From assembly GCF_022605165.1 (NCBI RefSeq), contig NC_063075.1, positions 1,240,001 through 1,304,000 on the forward strand: a stretch of 64,000 nt of DNA, written 5' to 3'. Position numbers and translations under genes: made by a program. The notes below the pieces were generated by a model. The model worked only from the letters and a program-made list of their open reading frames with translations, was not told where the DNA came from and made no database searches. This document shows positions 23,623 to 35,983 of the stretch, in pieces. Source of the DNA: Purpureocillium takamizusanense (lineage: Eukaryota; Ascomycota; Sordariomycetes; Hypocreales; Ophiocordycipitaceae). The stretch's first letter is position 1. The number at the start of each line of letters is the position of its first letter.

Positions 23623-26514
23623 TCAGATATCACCCAATGCTACAATTGTCATGTCAGTAATTGAGCGGCGCTTCAGCAGGCCAGAGAGCAGCGTGTCCAA
23701 CTCACCTGCGGCGTACGCCATGAACCATGTCATCGACGCTCCACCGTCCAGCCACTGCGGGTCAAACGTCTCCGAGGTGAAGAACTCCCACGCCTTCTTC
23801 GGGTCTACTGTTGCATAGCTGGCGTATATGATGCCCTTCCAAGCGTTTTGAATGTCGTCTATGCGACCGTTGCTGAAGAACGCGTCCCATTCTTCCTTGA
23901 CAAATTCTCTGACGCGGACAAAAGGCGTCGGTGGCAGGATAGGGATCATGTGGATGCCTTGAATTGCCTCGATATGCGGATCAAAGTACGTCGTGTGGTC
24001 AATCTTGTTCTCAAACAGTATACCTGCGACTTTGTTGCCGATGAATTGTTTCGGCTGCACTGAGTTGTCGTCTCGGTACAGGTAGTAACTTGACAAACTT
24101 CGCGATATTATCGCCAGCTGCAAGTTGCTCCTATAACACGGTCAGAGGTCAACAAGTACTTCCTTCCAATGGACTACACTCTTACCTGGCCTCCAAGTCG
24201 GTGTCCCCAGTGACCTTACCCCACATTTTGAGGGCGTACGCATGCATCATGTCTTCTGAGCTTGACTCTTGGTCCTGTGCAAACATCAGAATGACCAGGC
24301 CATCTACACTTAGTTTGAAGACATACCTTGCCGTCCATAGCGGCATAAAGACCATGGGCCCAGCTGTGACCGTGGTACCAATCAAAATTTCGCCACATTG
24401 GGAAGAAGCCGTCCTTGGTGCTGGGGTTGGCAACGTCTCTCACAAGAGTGTTGACGTAGTCGGCGTTTGCTTTGGCCCATTCGGGGTCCATCTCGCCGAT
24501 AGTCGCCGCCGCGAGAATATGATAGCCATAGTGGAAGTGGTGATCGTTGTAGTAGGTATTGCCAAAGTCAGCACCCGCGTCACCCGTGACATAACTTGCA
24601 GAAGACACCACTCCGCCCCATGCAGCTAGTGAACCGGTTAATTCCAAGCCCTGCCAGCATGCATATAGTGTACATACTCTCATGAGTGAGGGGAAACTTT
24701 TGCTTGTTCGCGACGAAAATGGCAAAGGCGGCCTTGAGCTGCCCGAGTCCAGTCTGCGCGAGAGCCTTGTCCCCAATCAAATTGTTGATGACGTACAGAA
24801 TCGTCGCAAACTTGGCGAGTGCCTGCGCGTGTCAGCTTGTGACTTGTCGCCGGAGCGCGGTCCTTACCTTGCCACTGAAGTACATTGAATCCAGGTTGGA
24901 CTGCGATATCATGTCTTGAGACACCTCCTTGGCTGCAGCGGCGCGGATTGTACGTTTGGCCTTGTCCGAGAGTTGACTAATATTGCCCTTTTCTGGGTGC
25001 CACGGATCAAAGCCGATGTCCACGGGCATGTGCGGCTCAACCATGGTCCAATAGGTCCCTTTGACTAAGGTTGCCATGCCCTTTGTTGTTGATTGTAGCT
25101 GGACCTTCTGGATCCGTTGTTTCGTCTCGCTGTTGAATGAATCGACATGATGTGGGAGCGCATACATGTATAGGTCTCCTGCCTGGTGGCCTTCCTTCTG
25201 AAACCTGAAGGAGTAGCTTCCCGTGGCGCCAGAGGCTGAGCCAGACAGAGCGACAGCGACAGGGTAAATACCGGCGCCATCATCGAGTATCTTTTCAGAG
25301 TTGGGTGTGTCTGGATCCTTGCAGACTTGGAGAACGCCATGAAACGGTTTCTTCGACTGGGCCAGCCCGTTATTGATAACCTCAAGGTCGAGATCGTCTC
25401 CTTTGCTCTTCCATGCGTACACCCGCCACGTAGTTCCGTCCTCGAGCTTGAAAGTGTACTTGGCAACATGCTCCTTTGGCTCCCGTGTAATTCGACTCAT
25501 AGTCTTGAAATACACGCCGGTCTGGAGCAGTGGGACTGCACCATCGAATTGTGCCGTAATGTACGCCATACCCTGCACTAGAGGAAAAAGTACCGCTGGC
25601 GGTGACTTGTCGTCTTTGCTGAGTCCGATACGGGCAGAGAAGGCCGTGATGCTGTCGAGGGAAAGGCGTGTGCTATTGCCTAGCTCCTTGGCCGAGATCA
25701 CCATGGACTGGATCCCTACAGGATTGAGATAGTAAGATACCGCTCCATTGAACTTCTCCTGACCAAAGACTCTTTGATGAGCCTCGATGTGCGAACATGA
25801 GATGCCCCAGCTCGAGCTGGCGCCCTTCCCCCCTGCCCACTGGACAGAGTAGGGGAAAGTATACGTCGGTCCGAGCTGATCTCCCAGGAAGAAGTTGGAA
25901 TAAAACTTGTTTGTCTGGAGAGGCGCCTTTGTCTGGATGCCTTTTCGAGGTACAGGATGGTCTTCTCGGACCGCAATGTTGGACGGGGGCGCCTTGGTGT
26001 CGATAGGCTCAGCAAAGATGTCGTTGGAAACCATGGTGCGGAGCGGCAGTAACGACGATGCAGCCTTCGTTGCGGGGCCGGTGGCGGAGAGAATGCTAGT
26101 TGGACTGGATATATTTTGGCTGAGAAGAGGCGGCTGTGTGGCCCTGCCCTTGACGTCAAGCTCAGTGTGCAATATTCCGGTTGTGTGAGGTTCGTCAGTG
26201 CTGAGAGGGGGAGGAATCTGAATTGTGGCGTCAGGGGCGATACTGGTCCTGATGGTCAGGCTCACGAAGCCGCCAACAGTTGAAGATTCTAAATGACTAG
26301 AATTCGCGAAGGGTGGACTTGAGACCGGCGCGTAGTTGAGCCCCTGGTGTAAGATCCGCGACTCGTCGAGTGTGGCGACCTCACTGGGCGGTATGGGTCT
26401 GGGGCTGGGCGGCGTTGGCTTCTGCAGACTCGTTGACGAGTTGTTGATTCGAATGATGCAGGCCTGCGCGCAAGTTAGCCCGCCGAGTATCGACGTAAGA
26501 TTAATCAAGCCCAT
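23623..26514 (-). CDS. endo-1,3-beta-glucanase, glycoside hydrolase family 81
   Basis: Six exons: 26514-24868, 24822-24678, 24625-24327, 24274-24186, 24130-23706, 23639-23623; 873 residues. The introns are 45, 52, 52, 55 and 66 nt, with standard donors, branch sites and matching phases. The last exon encodes only five complete codons plus the stop. The protein starts with a short hydrophobic, signal-like N-terminus ([18 protein letters not shown]), then a Ser/Thr/Pro-rich region to about residue 190, then the GH81 domain. Catalytic landmarks are visible: D625 in [10 protein letters not shown] and E700/E704 in [10 protein letters not shown]81 enzymes cut beta-1,3-glucan, in fungi mainly for cell separation and wall remodelling. 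Very confident of the family; the secretion route is less certain. Confidence 0.93.
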
Positions 26515-27585
26515 GATGAAAACGTGCGACTCGGGCCAGCGAGTCCAATCTAGTTGCTAGTTCAAGTCGGCTCCAAAACGACATGCAGCGCCATGGACCG
26601 CCCGGTAAATAAAGACAATGAAGGAAGCGAAATATGAGGCATTGTAGCAGCTACTAAGTTTTCTCTGCATTCCGAGGCGAGGAGCGTCGAGCTGCTAGAT
26701 TGTGGAGGTGATTCAGGCCCACGCGCAGCGCGGAGGCCGGCCATGGACCGGAATGTTTGTTTGTCTTGCGCGAGGCCGCGTACAAGTCACCGCTGCACGC
26801 CAACGTACCGTTTGATTCAGTTCACGGGAGCTTGTCAGCGGCAATCAGACGAGGCAGAGACAAAAAACGGTGGAAGCTAATAATAACAAGTAGTATTTGC
26901 GTAGGGGTCCTAGGATGAAGGTCTTGAGGTGAAGACTTTCGCGAGCGGCGAGAGGAGATTGATGTGTGCGGAGGACTCTGGGCGCTATTTACCCAGCCCC
27001 GTGGATCACGATGGTGGTAGCCCCGACAATGGGTAGCTCGCTCTTTCCTCAATGTCATACCTTCCTCCCCCTCGCTTCCTTGCTGAGGCAAGCACGAGAC
27101 GCCTTGTCACGAAATGTGAAGAGAAACCTTATTGAGCGCCCCAGGACCCCCTCCAGCCACATACTGCAGCCCTTTTCAATAGCCATCAGTTCGCCAAGTC
27201 ACAAGTCCCCATTTCCATCCACGCGGTATGTCGGCGCACGTCTCGAGTTGGCTCATAGGGTCCTGGCGTGTGGTTGGCATAGCAAAGTAGTCTCGCTGTT
27301 GGCGCCCGCTGCGGCTGAGCCTTTTGCGCTTGACATGGTGCGCTGAGGCCTGGTGTCATTTTGGGAATGAGACACGACACAGTCTGTCTTATGTACGAGC
27401 GGTGTGCCAAGGGTCATATTGTCCCGGTGCCCGCATGAGCCGACTTTCGTGGCATCGGTGATCAGACGTGGTATTGGGATTGCTATCGCCTCAAGCCCCA
27501 TTTCCCATGACCACAGTATTATGACCCATGCGTACAACCGCAAACCGCTTCCGGTGATGCGAAATGAGCACGGTATATCACAGAA
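26515..27585. other. intergenic region without gene
   Basis: About 1.07 kb between the 5' end of the GH81 gene and the 3' end of the STN1 gene. Open frames reach only about 126 codons and overlap. Nothing recognisable. Confidence 0.5.
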
Positions 27586-28444
27586 TCACAGACCTAAAGC
27601 GCTGTATTTCCCCGCCACCTCCAAAGCGCCGCCGCGGATTAGTTCCCGCATATCGTCCCTGATCGCCTGGCTGCGCGTGCTCTTTTTGTCCCGAGAGCCG
27701 GTGATCGCGTGTCCGCGCAATGCCTCCTCTTCCTGCCTCCGGCTCTTCTTCTCCTTGGCCTCGGAGCGGCGCCGCTTGCGCGCCGCATCCTCTTCTTCTG
27801 ATCTCTCTGCCTCCTTGCGACATCGTCGGAGGTCGCGTCGGCTCACCACCCAGGGCTTGTCGAGGATGGTTCGCCGAAAGTCGGCCCGCTTCTCCCAGAG
27901 AAGTACTTCATGCGCTGTACTTGGGACGATGGCCATGTTCTCGACTATGACTTGCTTCTCGCCTCGATACTCGGAAACCTGTCCCTTGACGTCGACCACG
28001 CTCCCCACGTGAATGTCTTTGTACTTTTCCGGGACAAGGGCGGCGGCATTGGCCATCGTAGTCGTCGTCTGCTGGGCCTTCTCCGTCACCATCCCGTTGG
28101 GATCCTTGCCGGTTGGCCGCGTAATCAGAGCCTCGATGCATGCCCCGCTGCTGTCGTCGACGGTGTAGACGCGCCGGCCGAAGAAGTCGTCAATCGCGAC
28201 CACGACGCCGACCACGCGCACCCATTTTATCGGTAGATTCTTGTAGAAGAAGAAGTTCTCCCCTAGTGATGTGTCCAGTCAGACGGGGTTACGGCGCTCA
28301 TGGGACGCAGACAGTACCTTCAAAGCCGGCGTGCTGGTCCAGCGCGTGAACCTCAGCGGCGCGCAGCAGACACCACTTGTTGCTGGTGGGCGACAGATGG
28401 AAGCAGTAGCGCGGGTAGATTTCGGGACCGGGCGCGTCGGTCAT
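27586..28444 (-). CDS. STN1: telomere-capping OB-fold protein STN1
   Basis: Two exons: 28444-28318 and 28262-27586; intron 28263-28317 has GTACTG donor, CTGAC branch and ACTAG acceptor and joins HAGFEG to ENFFFYKN in phase. Product is 267 residues. An N-terminal OB fold is visible (PIKWVRVVGVVVAIDDFFGR, then YTVDDSSGACIEAL, later VGSVVDVKGQV), the pattern of Stn1/RPA32-type single-strand DNA-binding proteins. The C-terminal third is highly charged, alternating Arg/Lys and Glu, and likely helical with nuclear localisation potential. Stn1 with Ten1 protects telomeric 3' overhangs and recruits polymerase alpha. The start ATG (MTDAPGPEIYPRY) is the first in frame. Confidence 0.85.
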
Positions 28445-29021
28445 GGCATGGCTAGTAGTGCCCCCCTGCGCCTGTCCTCGGGGACAATGGCGCGGGATCA
28501 CCGGTGGTGTTGACGAGGCGCGGTCATGGAAAGTGGCGTGAAGCAGTCAAGTTGGTTCACGCAGGTATGGAATGTCAGCAGATCTCGCACGGGGATGGAT
28601 GGGGTGACGACGTGTGACTGTGGACCGTGGTCGCCAGCCTGCCAGCAGTGGAGGCTGGCTGCTGCCCCGCCGCAGTCCCCCGCCATCCATGGCAACAGCC
28701 AAGAGCCGCCCCGTAACATGCCAACGGCATTCCAGCACAATAGACTCCCAGGTTCGTACTCTATCCACAAAGATGCGATTTGAAGGCCGGCGTGCGGCAG
28801 CTCACCGCCACTGGGGGAAACCCCATGCACACGCACTTGGATTGTTAGGACACCAACCAGGCAGAACACTTTGACATCCTGGTTACTAAATTCGAAAGCT
28901 ACTCTGGGACCAAAAGTCCCTGCGCATCGCCATGCTGCCCATTCCTCCAAGCAGGTTTCCATAACGCCAACCATGAACTCCGGCCGACTACCCACGACAG
29001 CCAACATCGTCACCCCGTTCT
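28445..29021. other. intergenic spacer between STN1 and DnaJ gene
   Basis: About 580 bases. A minus-strand frame from an ATG at 29007 runs to about 28498 (roughly 170 codons), but it has no recognisable feature and occupies the expected promoter of STN1, so I do not call it. Confidence 0.4.
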
Positions 29022-29970
29022 CTATCGCCGAGACTTCTTGGAGCCTTTGAGCTTTGCGGCCGCGGCTTGAAAAGCTTCCTCCGACGGCTCCTCTTCTACG
29101 GCCCTCTTCTTGCCCTTCTTCTTGGATTCCTTTGCGCCATACTTTTCTGCGAGCTGGTCTAAGAAGGCGGCCGACCTGTCTTGCTGCCGCTTCTGAATCA
29201 GAGCAGCCAAGTCGTCCTCCGAGCTTCCTTTTGCCTTCTTCGACTTCTTCGCCCCAAAGAGTTTGTCATGCACGCCGAGCTCCTTGGCATAGTCCTCTGC
29301 CTCGGTCGCCTCCGCCTTGGCCGCCTTTAGCCTCGCGGCCCGCCTCTTCTTGCTCTCCTTGACGTAGGCGTCAAACGCTGGCACGTCCTCCCGCTCAATA
29401 GCCTCGTCGATTATGCGGCGAAATCGCTTGTCGTCTTCGACCACGTCACTGAGGATGACGCGCTCGTAGATCTGATCCAGGTCCCCGTCGCACTGCTCGT
29501 ACGCGATGAGCAGATCATCCTTTTCCTCGTCAGAACCCTTGTACTTTTCCGCAAACTTGCTAATGGCGTCAGAAGATATTGCGTCCTTGAATTGCTCCTG
29601 GTAGTAGTCGCTCCAGTTGAATCCCTCGGCGTCGATAATCGATTCGGCCGTCGAGCCCGTTGCATCGTAGCGCTTTCGCCTCGCAGGCTCGGACAGCACG
29701 GCGTAAGCGAAGGCGATGGATTGAAATCGGTCATGCGCGGCTGACTTTTGGTTATCCGGGACCTTGTCTGTATCGAAGTGGTTAGCCAGCGTCTAGGATG
29801 GATCGTTGGTTCACGATTCGATGGTGAGGCCTACCAGGGTGGTTCTTGAGGGCGGCCTTGCGATACGCGCTCTTGATTTGGTCGGCTGTGGCATCGCGCT
29901 CGAGGCCGAGAACCTCGTACGGCTCTATTGCGGGCGGTTCGCTGTCCACGGCATCCTCGTAGTCGGACAT
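29022..29970 (-). CDS. DnaJ-domain protein, DNAJC9-like
   Basis: Two exons: 29970-29835 and 29767-29022; intron 29768-29834 has GTAGGC donor, GGCTAACC branch and TACAG acceptor; 293 residues. Residues about 15-85 form a J domain (EPYEVLGLERDATADQIKSA). The diagnostic HPD tripeptide is completed by splicing, since the intron splits the Asp codon. Downstream are charged helical stretches (DEEKDDLLIAYEQCDGDLDQ) and a Lys-rich nuclear-type C-terminus (KKKGKKR, KGSKKSRR). DNAJC9-type proteins act as nuclear Hsp70 co-chaperones, in animals also for histones. The role here is inferred. The promoter is shared with the divergent deaminase gene (about 480 bases between ATGs). Confidence 0.9.
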
Positions 29971-30157
29971 GCTGCTCAGTCTTTTGCGTTGCGTGGGGGC
30001 GGCACTGCGTCGCGGGATTGATGATGCGGGAGGGTAGCGTGACGACGTGCCTGGCGCAGGTGACGCGATGAGACGCGCCTGGAACTGCACTGACGGGTAA
30101 AGTACCTAGTAGCTTCAGTGGGTCGGGGGGTGGTACGGGCGACTCCACGGTAGGTTA

Positions 30158-30168
30158 GTACTTCGTAC
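30158..30168. repeat. GTACTTCGTAC motif in divergent promoter
   Basis: Same palindrome-like unit as at 807-817, here between the divergent DnaJ and deaminase genes. Confidence 0.6.
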
Positions 30169-30451
30169 CCCCGGCGCGCTCGGCAATTGGTGCGCCGCCG
30201 GCCGAGCCTGCAGCTTGTAGGTGCCCTGGGCCTCCACGGTTTCTACGGGTGAGGTGCTACTAAAAAAAATGCCAACCTCTTCAGGGCTCCACTGCCTTGG
30301 AATCATTCCAAGGTCCCACGCCGACGAATACCTGCCGTTGCGCTTCTCTTCGAAAAGCAACATCTTGCTGCATGCAGTTCGCAGAGTCTCGTGCGCCTGT
30401 TCTGTCTGTTCCCCCCCGCATCACGATCCCCGTGCGTCGCTCTCCCTCGCA

Positions 30452-30964
30452 ATGCAAGCCAGAACCGCAGATGACCACAAGTCGGTGATGCAACAGGCTC
30501 TGGCCGAGGCCAGGAAGTCGCCGCCAAAGCCCACCAACTTCCGAGTCGGGGCCTTGCTCGTCAAGCTAGACGAAGAGAGCTTTCCCACGGCGGTGACGGG
30601 ATACACTCTTGAGTGCCAGGGCAACACACACGCCGAGGAGTCCTGCCTGATCAAACTTGCAGAGCGCCATTCGACTACAGAACAGGAGCTCGCCAAGGCC
30701 ATCACGAGTCCCCATGCACTATACACGACCATGGAGCCGTGCTCGAAGCGTCTGAGCGGCAAGCTGCCCTGTGTCGAGAGAGTCCTCAGGCAAAGCTCCT
30801 GGATCAAGCAAGTCTATGTTGGGGTCCAGGAGCCGGACACTTTTGTCCAAGGGAACCCCGGTCGCCGAATGCTGGAGGAGGCTGGCATCGAGGTCCATCA
30901 TGTTCCCGGGCTTGAGCAGGAGATCCTCGAGGTTGCAACCGCAGGTCACATTGCACAGGACTGA
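30452..30964 (+). CDS. CMP/dCMP-type deaminase, RibD/Rib2-like
   Basis: Intronless, 170 residues from the ATG at 30452 (MQARTADDHKSVM); the upstream open frame lacks a convincing conserved start. Zinc-site motifs are complete: H60-A-E62 and PC(97)SKRLSGKLPC(107). The PCSxxLSG spacing resembles the deaminase domain of Rib2/RibD, which deaminates a pyrimidine intermediate of riboflavin synthesis, more than cytidine deaminases or Tad2. There is no pseudouridine synthase or reductase domain, so it is a stand-alone deaminase. Substrate assignment is tentative. Confidence 0.88.
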   Translation: MQARTADDHKSVMQQALAEARKSPPKPTNFRVGALLVKLDEESFPTAVTGYTLECQGNTHAEESCLIKLAERHSTTEQELAKAITSPHALYTTMEPCSKRLSGKLPCVERVLRQSSWIKQVYVGVQEPDTFVQGNPGRRMLEEAGIEVHHVPGLEQEILEVATAGHIAQD

Positions 30965-31652
30965 GCCCACGGTCCATTGGTCGGCAAAACAAGGCCCCTG
31001 TCCGCTTTTTCTGGAAGCTGCCGATGCGGAAAGACCTGCAGCAGGTTGGAGGGGGAGTTCGGAAGGTCGGGCCGCCTCCAGAAACCCTTTCACGGGCCGC
31101 ATCTGCAGACCATAGAGGGCCTGAACTGCTAAAAAGATACACAAGGGCGACGATGCCGATGGCATGAACGAGCCTTCCACAGTTGCCGTTGGTCTGATGA
31201 TACAGTCTCTAGGGGCTGATTGGGAGGGGGTGGGGTTGGATCGGCGCTTAGACGGGAAATGGCCTCTTTCCACCGCATCCGGATCACGCTTCATACCAGG
31301 TCGTTGCGCGCCACACCTAGGTAATTCCTTGTGCCTGGGATCGGTCTCAACGCCCTCTCTCCATGGCGCGCGTCGTTGGACCAAACCCAAAGAAGCTCTC
31401 CCCGGCATGATCTGCCACTTCGCTGTCTCCCCTGGCCTCGTGGCTTCCTGTGCTCCCAGGGACGTTGCACTCCAGCTACGTCCAATGGCCGCGTGACAAG
31501 GACGCCAAGACCATAGGGCATCTCATGCGTGTCTGACTGTAGTCTATTGCATCCTCCATCGGTTACAAAAGGCTGGCTCGGCGGTTGCTGCGGCCGAGAC
31601 AAGGCTGCCGTCAACGCCAACTGACCCCTCATCGACCCAACACCACGCCATC
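30965..31652. other. intergenic region upstream of GH115 gene
   Basis: About 690 bases. It probably contains the GH115 promoter. I looked for an upstream exon carrying a signal peptide for the GH115 protein and found none convincing. Confidence 0.5.
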
Positions 31653-34600
31653 ATGTTTGAGCAACCAATTGTGGCCTTTGAGCCTGGAAAGGGCTTCGAT
31701 CTTGTCGGCGCAGACATCTACATCGAAAAAAATGAGCCCGAGGGCGTCTTCATTGCGGCGCGGAACCTCTCCAAGGACTTTGCCAAGGTCACCGGGAATG
31801 GCGGCAACGCCGTGATCACGGAGCGCCCCTCACCGACAAAGTCCAGGTCGGTCATCATTATTGGGTCTGTGCCACAGTCTTCGACCATTCGTAGCTTGCA
31901 GAATCGTGGGGACATCGACACAACTCCCATTGAGGGCAAGTGGGAGTCTTGGATGACCACCTGCGTCGCCAGTCCTTTCCAAGGGTTGTTCGACAATGCT
32001 TTGGTCATTGTGGGCAGCGACAAGCGAGGAACCATATTTGGCATATACTCTCTTTGCGAGCAGATCGGGGTCTCACCGTGAGTTTGAGGCACCTCAAACA
32101 AACGACGGGATGGATACTAAAGCTGTCCAGGTGGCACTGGTGGGCCGATGTGCCGCCAAAGAGGCATGATGGGATCTGGGCGTTGCCCGTATCAACCCAC
32201 AACGGCGAGCCAAGCGTCAAATATCGCGGCATCTTCATTAACGATGAATCGCCCGGTATGGACTCGTGGGTGCATGAGAAGTTCGGACCCAAGTTCGACG
32301 CCAGGTTGTACCACTACATCTTCGAACTCTTGCTCCGACTCAAAGCCAACTTCATGTGGCCGGCCATGTGGCGAGGATATCCCTATCCGGGCCGCTCGTT
32401 CTTCGTTGACGACCCCAAAAATCAAGCCCTCGCCGACACGTACGGAATCGTCATGGGGACATCTCACCATGAGCCGATGCAGAGAGCGATGAACGAGTGG
32501 TCCACGACGCAGCCCGACGGGACGTGGGATTGGGACACGAACCGAGCCAAGGTCACGCAGTACTTTGAAGAAGGTGCGGAGCGGGCAAGGCCCTACGAGT
32601 CGTACTTTACCCTCGGCATGCGAGGCGAGGGCGACAATCCCATCAACGGCAGCGATCCGCCGAGGATCCTGCGCGAGGTGCTGGCGACTCAACGAGACAT
32701 AATAAAGAATAATTACGGCCGCGAGGATGGCGTCCTTCGTATGTATCGTGAGATCCTTTTTCTGCCCATTGCTGACCCTACTGCAGAGCTCATGGCACTA
32801 TACAACGAGGTGCAGAAATACTATGACAATGGACTGGAGATTCCAGAGGATGTCACGCTCTTGTTCTCAGACGACAACTTTGGTACGCTTCGCCGGCTGC
32901 CAAATGAGGACGAACTCAAGAGGTCTGGTGGTTCTGGGGTGCGTTGAGTCCGATTGCAGTCCGTCCCGGCCATTTCACTGACACGGCTTCAGTTCTACTA
33001 CCACTTCCAGTACACTGGGTATCCGCGGTGCTACCGGTGGATGAACAGCAACACCCTGGTACGATCAGCGTGCGTCTCATCGGAAACAGGTACTGACGTC
33101 CATGCAGGGCAAGGCGTGGCATCAACTCCAACTTGCCTACGAGCGAGGCGCCAATCGCATTTGGGTAATCAACGTTGGTGACCTCAAGCCGATCGAGGTG
33201 CCGATGAGCTTCGCCTTCGACTTGGCCTGGAATGTCAAGTCCATACGCGCGGATGCCTTCACCACCTACTACAAGGGGCTTGCCACGCGCGAGTTCGGAG
33301 ATGAGCACTCTGGTAGAATCGCCAAGGCGTGGAACGACTTCGATCGGCTCGTTGCATTGCGCAAACAGGACCACATCGACGTGGACACCTTTGTCTTGCT
33401 CAAGTACAATGAAGCGGACAACATTGTTGCGCGATGGAAGAAGCTGTACAAAGATGCGAAGTCCATCAATGTCGAGCTCGACGAACAGTACAAGTCGGCG
33501 TTTTTCCAGCTCGTGCTGCAGCCCATTAAGGCGTCGTATATATGTACACTGTTGCGCGTCACTCAGTACCGAAACCAGCTATTTGCAAAGCAGCGGCGAA
33601 ACACGACCAATGTGCTCTTTTTCCGAAGCCTCAAGCTGCTTGACAAGGATCACGAGCTGACCCAAGAGTACCACCGCATCAACAATGGGAAATGGAACCA
33701 CTACCTGCGGCAGCCGCACTACGGGTATGGACCGACCGGCGCCCAGCCATCGAGGAACATGATTGAAGGTTTGTGTTACGTCCAGACCAAGGAGGATTCG
33801 AACCCTAGCATTGGCCACATGGGCATCGCAGTAGAGGGCAACGAGGGTATCAACCCGGGGCACATCAATGAGGACTCGGATCGGACGCATCCATCGCGTA
33901 AATGGCTCGAGCCAGGTGTCACGCTACCCTTTGCCACGCCCTATGGCCCTCAATCGCGGTACTTTGAGGTCTTTCACCGCGGCACGAAAGCCTTCTCGTG
34001 GATTGCGAAGCCGCAGTATGACTGGATCACTTTGTCTCAGTACCAAGGGCACCTCAGCCCACAGGACAACGACACCAGAGTCACCATCCTTATTGACTGG
34101 CCCAGGGTACCGCCTGCCTTTGACGAGAGCGTTTACATCGAAATTATTGGCACACGGGACGGCTACGAGAAAGTGCATATGGTGGTCCGAAACTACTACG
34201 CTCCTGACGAGTTCACCGGCTTCGTCGAGACGAGCGGACATCTCGCCATCGATGCCGGCAACTGGGCCACGGCGCCGTATATTTCCCTTCCGGCGCTTGG
34301 TCGCCCGCTCGCCGGGTCCGTCACGCTGCCCAACGACACCGACTTCAGCAAGGCCGACGAGCTGCCGTTCCTGCGGTACCCCGTCTGGGTCTTTTCGGGC
34401 CGCGACAACGCCAACCTCGAGCTGCAATTCAACATGACGCTCGAGACCAACCCGCGCGAGCGCATGGAGTACGACCTCCGCTGGGACGGGGGTGAGGTGC
34501 AGCGGCACCGCCTCACCGAAGACGACCCAGGCAACGACAAGGAGCTGCCGCGCGGCTGGAACGTGGCCGTCATGGACTGCGTGTGGCGCAAGAACCACAA

Positions 34601-34805
34601 TCTGCGCGGCGTGGGCGTGGGCGCTCACACGCTCGAGATACGGTTCCGCAAGCCAAACATGATCCTAGAGAAGCTCATGATGGACTTGGGGGATCTGAGG
34701 TACACGTACCTGGGTCCTCCCGAGAGCGACTACGTGCGAGGCACGAACGGAAATGTCGTGGAGGTGGGGATTGAGGACAGCTTGGATTTGAAGTTGGACC
34801 TGTGA
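31653..34805 (+). CDS. glycoside hydrolase family 115 (alpha-1,2-glucuronidase type)
   Basis: Five exons: 31653-32077, 32131-32738, 32787-32938, 32993-33058, 33108-34805; 982 residues. Introns are 53, 48, 54 and 49 nt. The second (32739-32786, GTATGT, GCTGACC, GCAG) is a multiple of three and stop-free, so it hides inside a continuous frame; removing it gives the family-like EDGVLQLMALYNEV. GH115 features are visible: KYRGIFINDESPG, the aromatic WPAMWRGYPYPGRSFFVDDP, GTSHHEPMQR, GMRGEGD, and the C-terminal beta-rich region. The family removes (4-O-methyl)glucuronic acid side chains from xylan. Unlike typical secreted members, the predicted protein begins MFEQPIVAFEPG with no signal peptide, so it may be cytosolic or the 5' end may be incomplete. 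Confidence 0.93.
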
Positions 34806-35028
34806 CGGCGCGTGGACATGACATTGAAGCATCTCACACGTTCATTTAAGTACTGGAGGCAAATAAGAGGTTCGTCATTGCGCATTTCACAGCGGAGCGT
34901 TTATTCTGTGCGGGAGGCGACTCGATGATGCATGTTGGAGTCCTCACGTGCAGCAAGTCGTCCGCATAATCACAGACATGTCATGCATGCACCTACACCT
35001 GCCTTCCTCCCCCTAGCACCGTCTCCTC

Positions 35029-35310
35029 CTAGACGCAGTGCGCCTGGCACTGCTCGCAGAGCAAGTCCATTTCACGGTACTCCCACCGCCAGACGGCGCA
35101 GGGCGGGTCATCCTGCCACGACCTGCCGTAGTGCTTGACGATGTCTTCACCGCCGAGGGTCGCCTGCATCCAGGGGAGGCAGCGCTTCAGGGAGGCGGGC
35201 GTCGTGAAGCAGCGCCCGTGGCCGCCGCCCGGCCAGGTGCATGCGGCAGAGAGCGGGCACTCGGGGTGCAGGCAGGGGCAGCGCTCGCGGACGCCGTGAC
35301 CGTGGCACAT
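35029..35310 (-). CDS. small cysteine-rich protein, paralogue 1
   Basis: A 93-residue intronless frame from the first ATG at 35310. It has eleven cysteines (positions 2, 11, 13, 18, 24, 34, 44, 71, 85, 88, 92) and ends LLCEQCQAHCV. No signal peptide is present, so the cysteines more likely bind metal or act inside the cell than form secreted disulfides. Eight cysteines (2, 11, 13, 18, 71, 85, 88, 92) coincide without gaps with those of a second frame at 37045-37332, which is strong evidence that this is a real gene. Function unknown. It lies just downstream of, and convergent with, the GH115 gene. Confidence 0.7.
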   Translation of the reverse strand: MCHGHGVRERCPCLHPECPLSAACTWPGGGHGRCFTTPASLKRCLPWMQATLGGEDIVKHYGRSWQDDPPCAVWRWEYREMDLLCEQCQAHCV

Positions 35311-35983
35311 GGTGCGGGCTGATGATGGTGGTGGAGGTGATGGTGATGGATCTTGTTGGGAACTCTGATATGAAGCTGCCACTGCCGTCGCTCACTGATG
35401 TGATGGGTGTGATTGAGTTGGTGAGATGAGTTTGGTGCTTTTTGCGCCGACAGTTGTCTTTTGGATGCCCCGAAGACTGTTCATCAATCATGTTTCTAAG
35501 TGAGTCCCTTCCTCCTGTTTGAACGGCCACTGCCGCTTTGCGCTACCGCGAGCTACATGATGATGGTGGTGATGATGACGCTCCTGTTAGCAAACCACAA
35601 AAAGTCTGTGTAAGTTTGTACTTTGTTGAACGGCTTGCTGGTTCTGGGTGTGCTTTCGTTAACCTGTCAGTGTTCAGAGTCCAGATTAGTTAGTGCCGCA
35701 GCCGGACGGCATCTGTACGATTGGAGCAATAGTTGTTGGTTCACGTCGTGGCTTTGTGATGCCAAAGAATCATCGGATGCTCTCTCGTTTTCGTTTTCGG
35801 CCTCGATAGGAAGCAGTGGTGGTCGTTTGGCGTTGACGGCCAAACATCACGTGGTGAGGTCTGCGACTGATACGACACGCCTCCATCACATCACGACTCA
35901 CCCAATTCTGACATGCACTCGCCCACATTCATGCAACATCTCAACCCGCGCCTAGCTCCAATAATACACGCAACCAGCCCCTA
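35311..35983. other. divergent promoter region
   Basis: About 670 bases between the minus-strand Cys-rich gene and the plus-strand membrane-protein gene. No coding feature. It contains GATGATGGTGGT-type low-complexity stretches near 35320-35350 and 35555-35580. Confidence 0.5.

Noticed and set aside
28498..29007. About 170-codon minus-strand ATG frame between STN1 and the DnaJ gene
   Set aside because: No similarity or motif seen and it fills the expected promoter of STN1; left uncalled, though transcript data could revive it.
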